The notes under the pieces were generated by a model. It was not told the origin of the DNA and ran no database searches. It saw only the letters and a list, made by a program, of their open reading frames with translations. A DNA stretch of 64,000 nucleotides from Palaemon carinicauda (lineage: Eukaryota; Arthropoda; Malacostraca; Decapoda; Palaemonidae). This document shows, piece by piece, positions 13,101 to 25,100 of this stretch. How positions within the stretch are numbered: the first letter of the stretch is position 1; every line of letters starts with the position of its first letter. Made by a program: the position numbers and the translations under genes. The stretch covers positions 64,116,536-64,180,535 of the forward strand of contig NC_090763.1 in assembly GCF_036898095.1 (NCBI RefSeq). The letters run 5' to 3'.

Positions 13101-16100
13101 GAGATATATGAGAGTCAATTTAACGTGAGATAGGTCCATTCAATGGCCAAGCCATTGGTAAAATCTGCTGTCGTTATCTAGGGTGTCATTTCGGAAATTT
13201 TAACTTTAGAAATTCGTTTACATATCAAATATATTGATGATTGACACGTGTATCTTACTTCGTTAGGTCGTTTTTACAAGCTTAGTAATAGGCTTAGGAA
13301 ATTTTTTATTTTGATTTATGTGGTTAAGTTGAGAATGTATTAATTGTTCTTGTACATTTCGAACATTTATACTAAAAGTGTCTACGATTGACTCAAAATT
13401 TGTTACAATAATTGTTTATTCTCAGAATTCTCGAATAAATTTATTTAAAAAAAATCGTCTTTAGTCAACCTCGAACAATTGTGTTGACTGCATGTACTTC
13501 CTGTCATTGCATGTTCTTGTCTTCTCAGGTGGATAACTTGATGAACAACAACATAGAAATTGAATCGAACAAACGCATGCGCGCGGAACACATGTACCCC
13601 ATCACCCTCACCTTCAAGGAAGTCGAAATGGAGGAGACCTACCATCAGGTCAGGGCTGACCTACTCAAGAGCAACGTTGTCTGCACATGCGTCATCTGGG
13701 CCCTCATCGTCATATGTCAGTCCATTGTGATTCAGAGGTAAGAGCGTGTTAACTTTCTTATCTTATCTTCTAGGAGAAGGACACTCCAAAATCAAACCAT
13801 TGTTCTCTAATCTTGGGTAGTGCCATAGCCTCTGTACCATGGTCTTCCACTGTCTTGTGTTAGAGTTTTCTTGCTTGAAGGTATACTCTGGCACTGTTTC
13901 TCTTCCTCTTGTTTTGTTAAAGTTTTTATAGTTTATATAGGTGATAATTATTTTAATCTTGTTGCTCTTCTTAAAATATTCAATTTTTCTTTGTTTCCTT
14001 TCCTCACTGAGCTACTTTCCCTATTGGAGCCCCTGGGCTTATAGCATCCTGCTTTTTCAACTAGGGTTGTAGCTTAGCAAGTAATAATAATAATGATAAT
14101 AAGATTCAACTGCTTATCGAGATAGTGTTCTTAAGTGGATACATCTTCCTTCAAATAGCCTACTTGTTTTCCTGATTCGGGTCTTTTTCTCGTACACATT
14201 TCTTTAACTCTTTTGGTTACCTTTGTATTCCAGTGCATGACATTCCCTTCCGTCTTGCAATCACGCCTCTAATATTTTTGATTCCCCAAAAGTTCTCGTC
14301 ATTTCGCCACTTATTGCGGCAGGTGTCCAATGGCAAACACCAACTTCTCTTGCTTGAGGGTACACTCAGGCACACTATTCTATCTAATTTCTCGTTCCTG
14401 TTGTTTTGTTAAAGCTTTTATAGTTTATATAAGAAATATTTATTTTGATGTTGTTACTGTTCTTAAAATATTTTATTTTTCCTTGTTTCCCTTCCTCACT
14501 GGGCTATTTTCCCGGTTGGAGCCCCTGGGCTTATAGCATCATGCTTTTCCAACTAGGGTTGTAGCTTGGCAATTAATAATGATAATAATAATCAGCACGT
14601 GTTTTTGCACCGCCGTTAATTATTTTCCAGTATTTTTCATTTTGTCTCACTTAGAATAACTTGGTTAGGAAGTTGTTATTGATATTGATTTTTTTATTGA
14701 TAGCCGTTTTTATAAACCCGTGACAACCATAAACTGTTTCCCCCTTACTTCACTTGTTCTTTTTCGCTATCATTGTGATATTTGATTCTTATGAAGAAGA
14801 AGAAGAAGAGTCCCTGTTTGTAAACAAGTGCTGTTTGAAAAGCTGTTCTTTTTTTCAATGGAAATTAAGGAAAACTGCACCTCAGAATGTAGTGAGTAAT
14901 TCATTAATATTGCGTTAATCAAGTGACGTTACATGTTGGTGTTTTTGTTTGTTGCATCATACTATTTGAAGCGTATCCAAAGTATAGGGCTGGAATTGGA
15001 AAAAATGTCCCGGAGAGGAAAAAACAGGAAAATGAGATATTTATCAGTGCCATAAGGAGGAAGGACTCCTTTGGATTGCAATTTACTGTACATTCAACTA
15101 TGCAAATGGTGAGTGATGCTCTCTTTAAGAGCACGAATCTCTCTGAATGAGGTTATAAAGTCTTTGTGTATTTGAAAAGAATTTTAACATAAATTTTCTC
15201 AGGTGTTATTAGCTTTATGGAATAACCAGAAAACTGTAGCCCTTAAAGAGAATTCGTCATTATTACAGTTAAGAATATTTAAAGTGTAAGATACATCTAT
15301 AAAAATATCTATACCCCTAAAAGTTCATAATTGTTCATCTTCTTTTCAGCGCAACAGTTCTGACAGAAACGTTCGTACCGTCAACTGTCGTTTTGGGAGG
15401 TGGTCTATTGCTAGTGATGGCTGAAGAGTACCCCTCATTGCCCTCCTGTCTCAGACGGCTGTCAACTCGCCTGGCAAGGGCAACGTTGGGCAGGAAGGTC
15501 TTCATCTGCTCTCTTATTGCTGTCATATCAATTCCATCCATACTGACGCTGGTAAGATAATGTATGGTAATTTTTTTTTTTTTTTTTTTTTTTTTTGTTT
15601 TTATCTCCGCCAACGAAGTTTGGAGGAGGTTATGTTTTCGCCCATGTTTGTGTCTTTGTTTGTGAACAACTTCCTAGACCCAATTTTACTAATAGAATAG
15701 TGAAACTTTCAGGGATTAATTGTTATGGTGAGACGTGGAAGTGATTCAATTTTGAAAGTCCTAGGTCATAGGCCAAGGTCGAGCAACAGGTCGACTAAAT
15801 CAACCCTAACCTTAACCCCAGTTCGTACATGTTTGTCACACACTTCAAATACGCCTATGGTCTAAATTGATTCCAGGAAAAGGCAATCTGGTTTTAAGAA
15901 ACAAGCTGCCGTGGTGGAGGTCTGCACTGTGAGTGCTTTTCTAGTTTACTAATGTAAAGTTATTTAATTTAGATGTGGGTTAGATGGAATAAATCGAGAA
16001 TCGAATGCTTGTAAATATTCTATGGAGTTAAAGAAAATTTGATTTATTGTATCTGTATTCCAAAAGTTACTGGTCATATTTTAATTTACTGGATATTGTA

Positions 16101-19100
16101 CAGCAGGTTATGACTGTTTATTATCCATGATATTGGAGATAGTTCTAAGGATATATTCTTGATTTTTGAAAATAGAAGCCAGAATGTAAACTTGAAAAGC
16201 TATGTAGGATCAGACTAAAGGGCATAGCTAAAAAGTAATTGGCAAAAAATGCATCATTTGATGAAATTAGTTTTTTGATCTTGATCTGTGCCTGGCCAAA
16301 ATTTAGGAAAATAAAAAGCTTTAATATCTAGGTAAAGTTATGTTTTGTATTCTCACTTTATTAAGGTGTGCATCATTAAGTAAAATTTGTAACCTTCAAG
16401 TATGTGAACTCTGATTATACAGTATAGTCTTTCCTCTTAATACAATAAATTTATATGTTAAATTAATGCAAAACTCAAAAGGATTTGTAGGTGAGAAAGA
16501 AAAGAAATGTTTAAGAGGACATTTAAAGTTGCCGTGATTTGAAAAATAAAAAAAATTATAAAGGTGCGAGGAGATTTTGGTGATTTGGATTCCAGTTATA
16601 GATTTACACACATTAGAGCCTCAGTCATTTTATAATCTAATATGAAATAACACTTTCCCTATGATAAAGGTTTATTGCATTTTGTAAAAAAAAAAAGAAA
16701 AAGAGGAGGAGGTGGAATCACGTTTGAAATTGGACAATATTCAAACATCAATAACTAATTTTCCTGAAATATCATAAATCTCTTTTTGCATTTTAAAACT
16801 CAATCTATTGACTTTTCAGTCTATATAATGTTGTTCATGTAATTATAATCATAAACCCCATATTTGCAATTGAGTGATAAACCCTTACTATAGGGAATGC
16901 CTCATTTTTTTTTTTTTTTTTTTTTTTTAAATGGATTGGGTCATTTTGAATGCTACAACTCTTGCAGATGTTTTGATCACATTATGAAGAGGTGTGGAGT
17001 TAATAATGGAGGGGAATTGCATATATCCTCCCTGGCCTCAGTGCCTGCCCATAGGGCTCATATTCTTTCATTCAATCCAATAACATAGATGAATTATCTT
17101 AGAGTTTTTGCTTAATTTCAGTCTTATTATTTTTTAAACCTTGTTGCAGTATTTCTTTAATAAATTATAAAATATAGGAGAGGTAACAAGACTTTCCCCT
17201 TGTGGCAGATGAATCAGACACTTGTACAACTGTTGTGCGGTATTTGTATGAGACTTCACTAGCTTCAATATTTCATGATAATGCCTTAATCCCATAATCC
17301 TTTAGTTATCATAAGATTGCATGTACTGTACTGCAAATCTATGGAAAGCTTCAACATTCTACGTATGCTGTAAACTATTGAATTCTTGTATAAGCATGCA
17401 AAAGCTGTAAAATGTATGAGTATTTTTTGATAAGCTATCTATAAGTCTGGCTTAATCCCAATTTTTTTCAATTTGTCCAATTATAGTGGGCGGGATTGGG
17501 ACTTTACCGTAATAGATTAGTGTTATTATACTTTACTGTACAGTACTTCAAATGTAATTACTCCGTATTATTTTCAGATCTTGGTCGAAGAGAATTGTCT
17601 GAGTGTTAGTGATGTCTGTTCTAATAGGACAAAGGCGCATGAGACAGTGTTCACTGAGCACAATCAGGTCAGAGGAAGTAGGATGCCCTCAAGTCTATAT
17701 CTCACCAGCAGTCATCACACACAAGCAAGTCTACTTAAGGCCTCTTCTGCTGGGGGAAGTGGTCTAACATCTTTACCAGTGTGGGATAGCTCAAATACTA
17801 AGAATGTGACACAAAAGGACCAAGGATATATAGATGAGGATTATCATCGCACAATGATTGTAGGTAGTGAAAGTGCTTACACCAATTCTGGTGATTTGGA
17901 TTCGTTTACGAGTCGTAGTGTTGGTGGTGTTGAGACCAATCCTGCAGTGAATTCGAAAGAACTGCTGAAAAGTTCGATTTCCAGCCGTATCAAAAGAAAT
18001 GGCATTGACTTCAGAGAAGCTCGCCAAAACTCTCGTTTATGGCCAGTGTTGAGTCTTGGTCTTAAGGACAAGAAAAGTACATTATTGGGTGCTAAAACAG
18101 AATTGCTTAAAGCTAATATGCTTGATTTTGGAAGAACTAGTGGCATAATAAATACTAGAAATCGTCGCCACGAAGAGGGGAATATGTTTGATATCAGTGT
18201 AAATGATAGGCATAAAGTTCCAGCCATGATTAGCCATACCGTACCAACAGGTAAAATGAATGTTTCCAAAAGTGAGAGCTGGAGAGAAAAGAGCGAAGGT
18301 GCGAGTGAGGTGGAAACAGTAATGTTTTGTGTGTACCCACAATACTGGGTCTACACCTGGGTGCTTTGTATGGTGGCTCTCGCTTCCTTCCTGAAACTTA
18401 ATTACTTAGCTAAGACTGTGGTCTTGGTTTTTATGGTAACCTGTTATACTATACTTATCATAGAGTATGACAAAATTTTCTGCGAGTCTTACCAGTAAGT
18501 TTGTTCTTATTTTTATCATATTTTTTCCCATTGAGCATCATTATGTGATGGCAAATTTACATTTCAGTAATGAATACTTTAAGTAGACTTTGAATCTGTT
18601 TGTCCTCAAAACATCTTTGGAACTTAGTTTGGTTAATTTAGTTTAGGAATACTGTACAGTTGTACTAGTTATTCACTTTCCATGAATAATGATCTGAGCC
18701 TATTTATTACAATGTATGAATCATTGGATAGTATATTGCTATTTTTAAACCTGAATTTAATGTTAATCAGTTCCCACTACATATAGAAGTAGCTAAAACA
18801 GAATTTTAAAGTTTAATTAATTAATCAATTATGAAAATGTGTTTTGGCCTTTTGCAGTTATAATTGATTCTTTTGATTCTGTTTGTATTACTACTTTATG
18901 ATGCTTTCTATTTAATGTCTATCTATCTATATACCAAGGCACTTCCCCCAATTTTGGGAGGTAGCCGACACCAACAATGAAACAAAACAAAAAGGGGACC
19001 TCTGGAACATAGAGAGTAGAGGTCCCCTTTTTGTTTTGTTTCATTTAATGTAGCGGTACTTTTATTGAGTTAATATTTGTTAGTATGAAGTGCAAATAAA

Positions 19101-22100
19101 TCATTTATTTTTCTTTTACAAATAAATAATTAATTTTATTTTTGACAGCGGAGTTTCTTTGACTGCAAAGATGCTGGTCCTCCTTGTGCTTTTCTTCTTC
19201 ATGGTCTCCTACCATGGACGCCTTGTGGAAATTACATCCCGCTTGGACTTTGTTTGGAAGCAACAAGCACTTCGAGAACTCACCGATATGAGTGAATGTA
19301 GGCAATATAATACGCAACTCCTTAAAAATATTCTCCCGGACCATGTAGCTAATTATTTTCTCTCAGAAGACCGAAAGGGTGAGGTACGTGAAAAGAAACT
19401 ATTTTTTTAATACTTTCGAATTATGTTCCATATCCACTTAAAACTTGTTTTGTACTTTTTTGTATTGACAAATAGGAATCATTTTATACTTAATTTAATA
19501 CAGTATATAAAGAATAATTTGAATTACAAATCTCTTACTTATACTTAATCCAAAAGGTAGGCAAGTGCTCAGCTGTTGAAAATATTAACTGGTAATGTAG
19601 TTGAGTGATAGTTAAGATGTACTGTAGTACAGTGTTGATGAATTTTCGAAATACTAAGATTCTGCTCGTCCTTTTTATCCTTTTTCAGTTGTTGAAGTTT
19701 AGCAGGATTTAGGGTTGATTTTTCATATAGTCCCTGTCACTGTGTTAAGTTGTAAAGAATACAAAATTTTCAATATTAAACTTAGCCGGTGATTATATAA
19801 GCTGCAGCTCTGCTGCTCGACAGAAAACTCTACGTTCAAAATCCGCCAGCGATCGCTATGCAGGTAGGGGGTGTACATCAACAGCGCCATCTGTCGTGCA
19901 GGTACTCAGTACTCAATGTAAACACAGAACTCAATTTTCTCTCTGTCGTGCTACCGGCAAGACCTACTAATTCGCTGTTGCTAACTGGATTGGTTTTCAC
20001 ATCTTTTTGGTGAAGTACACATTTCTAGTTTTGAGCTTTCGCTTTGCAGGCTTTATCTTCAATACATCCTTGCATTCTTTTGTTGATATCGGATTATTTG
20101 TTGATGACTTTGGATAGTTTTTGAATTCCCCTTTGACTAATTCAAAATGGCTGACCCTTCTCAAGTCCCTAAATTCAGGAAGTGTAATGCTAGGGACTGT
20201 TCAAGGCGTCTTCCGAAGGCCTCTATCGATCCTCACACCGTTTGTTCCAATTATCGGGATAAAACCTGTCAATTGGAAGATCGATGTGAGGAATGCGTTG
20301 GGCTTTCGGAATTCGATTTCATCGAATTCCAGAAATATACACGTAGGCTAGAGAGAGATAGAGTCAGGAGAAGTTCGTCTCGCTCCGTTGAATTTTCCTC
20401 TCCTCATGCCCCACAACCTATTCCTTCCCCTGTAGTGGTTGCTCCTGATCCCCCTTCTAGCACTCAAGAACCTTCGATGGCAGATATGATGCGTGCCATC
20501 CAAGCTCTGGGTGAGAGAGTCGAATCCTTGGCTAGTGACCGCAACCAGCTCATGGCAGACGTCAAGGAGCTGAAGTGGACGCTATGCGTCCCCGCGCTGC
20601 TATGGTTGTTGCCAGTTCACAGACTGGGCAACAGTTCCATGACGTTGCGTCCGGTTCAGTCACGCGTGCACCCGTGCTGCCGGACTCAGCTGACCAGCCG
20701 ATTCCTACTCCTTTGCCGCTTCCTCCTCAATTCTCAGATGATGGACTCTCTGATGATGACGACGCGGCACACATTGATGACCCACATACGGACCTTGACG
20801 AACCCAAGACCACGCAACCCTCTTTGGACTTTAGGAAAGTTCTTGCTCTGTTCAAAGAGATGTATCCGGACCAGTTTGTGTCTGCGGCTCCACGCTCCCC
20901 TCCGTCAGAGTTTGCTTCAGGTACGCAGTCATCCGCGCCTGCCTTTACGAAACTCGTCCTCGCCCGCTCGTCCAAGAGAGCTTTACGAGTTTTAGGAGAT
21001 TGGATGCGGTCCAAAAAGGACCTAGGGAAGACAACGTTTTCGTTTCCCCCTGCGAAACTCTCTTCCAGATCGAGCGTCTGGTATGCCATGGGAGAAGTTC
21101 TCGGCTTGGGAGTTCCTGCCTCTGCCCAGGGCGACTTCTCAAGCCTGGTAGACTCTCCCCGCAGGCTAGCCATGAGACGCTCTAAGATATGCTGGTCTCC
21201 TACGGACTTAGACCATCTGTTGAAAGGAGTGTTTAGAGCCTTCGAGGTCTTTAACTTTTTGGACTGGTGTCTGGGAGCTTTAAGCAGGAAGATCTCCCCG
21301 TCTGACAAGGAATCTTCCTTGCTCATAATGTCCTGCATGGACAAGGCCATTCGTGACGGATCCAGTGAACTTGCGGCTTCGTTCGTATCCGGGGTCCTCA
21401 AGAAACGGGAGAACCTTTGCTCCTTTCTGTCAGCTGGAGTAACACCGTGTCAGAGATCAGAACTTCTGTTTGCTCCTCTCTCAAAGTGCCTTTTTCCAGA
21501 GGACTTGATTAAGGAGATTGCTGCCTCTTTGATTCAGAAGGACACCCATGACCTGGTTGCGTCCTCTGCCCGCAAAGCCACCCCTTTGCCTACCTTGTCA
21601 AGACCCAGGATGGACACTCCAGCGTCCAGATTCATTCCGCCCTTTCGTGGCAGAGCCTCCAGCAGAGGAGGTGCTCGTGCCGAAGGGAGACGTGGGAAGA
21701 AGAAAGGTACCAAGTCCTTTAAAGGCAGAGTCCGACTGCCTCCTTCTTCAGACAGCAGTGGGAGCCAGACTCAAGAACTTCTGGCAGACCTGGGAGGAAA
21801 GAGGCGCAGATGCACAATCTGTGAAGCTGCTCAGAGAAGGGTACAAGATCCCGTTTGTACGCAAACCCCCTCTAGCAACGTGTCCCATCGATCTCTCTCC
21901 CAGGTACAGAGAGGAAGACAAGAGACGAGCTTTGAAGCAGGAGGTGTCTCTCTTACTAGAAAAGGGAGCGGTAGTCAAAGTCCGGGACCATCAATCCCCG
22001 GGCTTCTACAACCGTCTCTTCTTAGTGGTAAAGAAGACAGGAGGGTGGAGGCCGGTGCTAGACGTCAGTGCGCTGAATGTCTTTGTCACAAAGCAGACGT

Positions 22101-25100
22101 TCGCCATGGAGACCACAAAGTCCGTTCTAGCAGCGGTCAGAAAGGAAGACTGGATGGTCTTTTTAGACCTAAGGGACGCATACTTTCACGTCCCCATCCA
22201 CCCAGACTCCCAACCTTTTCTGAGGTTCGTTTACGAAAAGGTTGTCTACCAATTTCAAGCCCTGTGCTTTGGCCTAAGCACAGCTCCTCTTGTGTTTACG
22301 AGGCTGATGAGGAATATAGCCAAATTCCTTCATTTAGCGGACATCAGAGCCTCCCTCTATTTGGACGACTGGCTTCTAAGAGCCTCTTCCAGTCGTCGCT
22401 GTCTGGAGAATCTAAAGTGGACTCTAGATCTGATCAAGGAATTGGGTCTCCTGGTCAATATGGAAAAGTCTCAACTGGTCCCATCCCAAACTATTGTGTA
22501 TTTAGGGATGGAGATTCACAGTCAAGCTTTTCGGGCTTTTCCGTCGGCCCCCAGAACAAGTCAAGCCCAGGTATGCATCCAGAACATGCTGAAGAAGGAA
22601 CGATGTTCAGTCAGACAGTGGATGAGTCTGATAGGGACGCTATCATCCCTGGAACAGTTCGTTTCGTTAGGGAGACTACACCTCCGTCCCCTTCAATTTC
22701 ACCTAGCTGTTTACTGGAAAAAGGACAAGACGCTAGAAGCGGTCTCGATCCCCATTTCCGAGAAGATGAAGTCGTCCCTGACTTGGTGGAAGGACAGTAT
22801 CAGCCTCAGAGAGGGTCTGCCCCTGGCTGTTCAGACCCCCAACCACGTTCTCTTCTCGGACGCATCGGACACGGGCTGGGGTGCGACATTAGACGGTCGG
22901 GAATGCTCGGGAACTTGGAACTCGCATCAAAGAACGTTACATATCAACTGCAAGGAGCTACTGGCAGTTCATCTGGCCTTGAAAAGCTTCAAGTCCCTCC
23001 TTCAAGGCAAAGTGGTGGAGGTGAACTCGGACAACACCACGGCTTTGGCGTACATCTCCAAGCAAGGAGGGACCCATTTTATGACGTTGTACGAGATCGC
23101 AAGGGACCTCCTCACCTGGTCAAAAGATCTAAACCTTTCTCTAGTAACGAGGTTCATCCAAGGCAACTTGAATGTCATGGCGGATTGCCTCAGTCGGAAG
23201 GGACAAATCATTCCAACAGAATGGACCCTACACAAGGATGTGTGCAAGAGACTGTGGGCAACATGGGGCTAGCCTACCATAGATCTCTTCGCAACCTCGA
23301 TGACCAAGAGGCTCCCAATATATTGCTCACCAATCCCGGACCCAGCAGCAGTTCATATAGATGCCTTTCTACTGGATTGGTCACATCTAGACCTATATGC
23401 ATTCCCCCCGTTCAAGATTGTCAACAAGGTACTGCAGAAGTTCGCCTCTCACGAAGGGACAAGGTTGACGTTAGTTGCTCCCCTCTGGCCCGCGAGAGAA
23501 TGGTTCACCGAGGTACTTCAATGGCTGGTGGACGTTCCCAGAACTCTTCCTCTAAGGGTGGACCTTCTACGTCAGCCACACGTAAAGAAGGTACACCAAG
23601 GCCTCCACGCTCTTCGTCTGACTGCCTTCAGACTATCGAAAGACTCTCTAGAGCTAGAGGCTTTTCGAAGGAGGCAGCCAGGGCGATTGCTAGAGCAAGG
23701 AGGACATCCACTCTTAGAGTCTACCAGTCGAAGTGGGAAGTCTTCCGAAACTGGTGCAAGTCAGTATCAGTATCCTCGACCAGTACCTCTGTAACCCAAA
23801 TAGCTGACTTCCTATTATACCTGAGGAAAGAAAGATCTCTTTCAGCTCCCACTATCAAAGGTTACAGAAGCATGTTGGCATCAGTCTTCCGTCACAGAGG
23901 CTTAGATCTTTCCAACAACAAAGATCTACAGGACCTCCTTAAGTCTTTTGAGACCACGAAGGAGCGTCGTTTGGCTACACCTGGTTGGAATTTAGACGTG
24001 GTACTAAGATTCCTTATGTCAGAAAGGTTCGAGCCGCTACAATCAGCCTCCTTTAAAGATCTCACTTTAAAGACTCTTTTCCTGGTTTGCTTGGCCACAG
24101 CTAAAAGAGTCAGTGAGATTCACGCCTTCAGCAGGAACATCGGATTTTCATCTGAAACGGCTACATGTTCTTTACAGCTTGGTTTTCTAGCCAAAAACGA
24201 GCTACCTTCTCGTCCTTGGCCGAAATCGTTCGATATTCCAAGCCTTTCAAATATGGTTGGAAATGAACTAGAAAGAGTCTTATGCCCTGTTAGAGCTCTT
24301 AAGTTCTATTTAAGACGAACTAAACCTTTACGAGGACAGTCAGAAGCTTTATGGTGTTCTATTAAGAAACCTTCTTTGCCTATGTCAAAGAATGCCTTAT
24401 CCTATTATATCAGACTGTTGATACGAGAAGCTCATTCCCATCTGAGTGAGGAAGACCAAGCTTTGCTGAAGGTAAGGACACATGAAGTTAGAGCTGTCGC
24501 AACTTCAGTGGCCTTTAAACAAAATAGATCTCTGCAGAGTATAATGGACGCAACCTATTGGAGAAGCAAGTCAGTGTTCGCGTCTTTTTATCTTAAAGAT
24601 GTCCAGTCTCTTTACGAGAACTGCTACAACCTGGGACCATTCGTAGCAGCGAGTGCAGTAGTGGGTGAGGGCTCAACCACTACATTCCCCTAATTCCATA
24701 ACCTTTTTAATCTTTCTCTTGAAATGTTTTTTATTGTTGTTTTTGGGTTGTCCGGAAGGCTAAGAAGCCTTTCGCATCCTGGTTGATTTGGCGGGTGGTC
24801 AAATTCTTTTCTTGAGAAGCGCCTAGATTAGAGGTTTTGATGAGGTCCTGTAGTATGGGTTGCAACCCTTGATACTTCAGCTCCTAGGGGTCGCTCAGCA
24901 TCCTAAGAGGATCGCGAGGCTCCGTAAGGAAGACGTACTTAAAAAGGCAGAGTAATTGTTCAAGTCGACTTCCTTACCAGGTACTTATTTATTTTATGTT
25001 TGTTATTTTGAATAACTGCTAAAATGAAATAAAAAATCCTTAGCTCATAATAATGTAAACAATTATTGCTGGTCTCTACCCACCCCCCTGGGTGTGAATC

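Noticed and set aside
20727..21401. 224-codon minus-strand open frame
   Set aside because: Antisense to DIRS-A gag; no recognisable product.
21830..23290. Middle of the 1372-codon frame as a real protein domain
   Set aside because: It overlaps clear RT and RNase H coding in another frame and shows no motif of its own. Kept only as a finding about openness.
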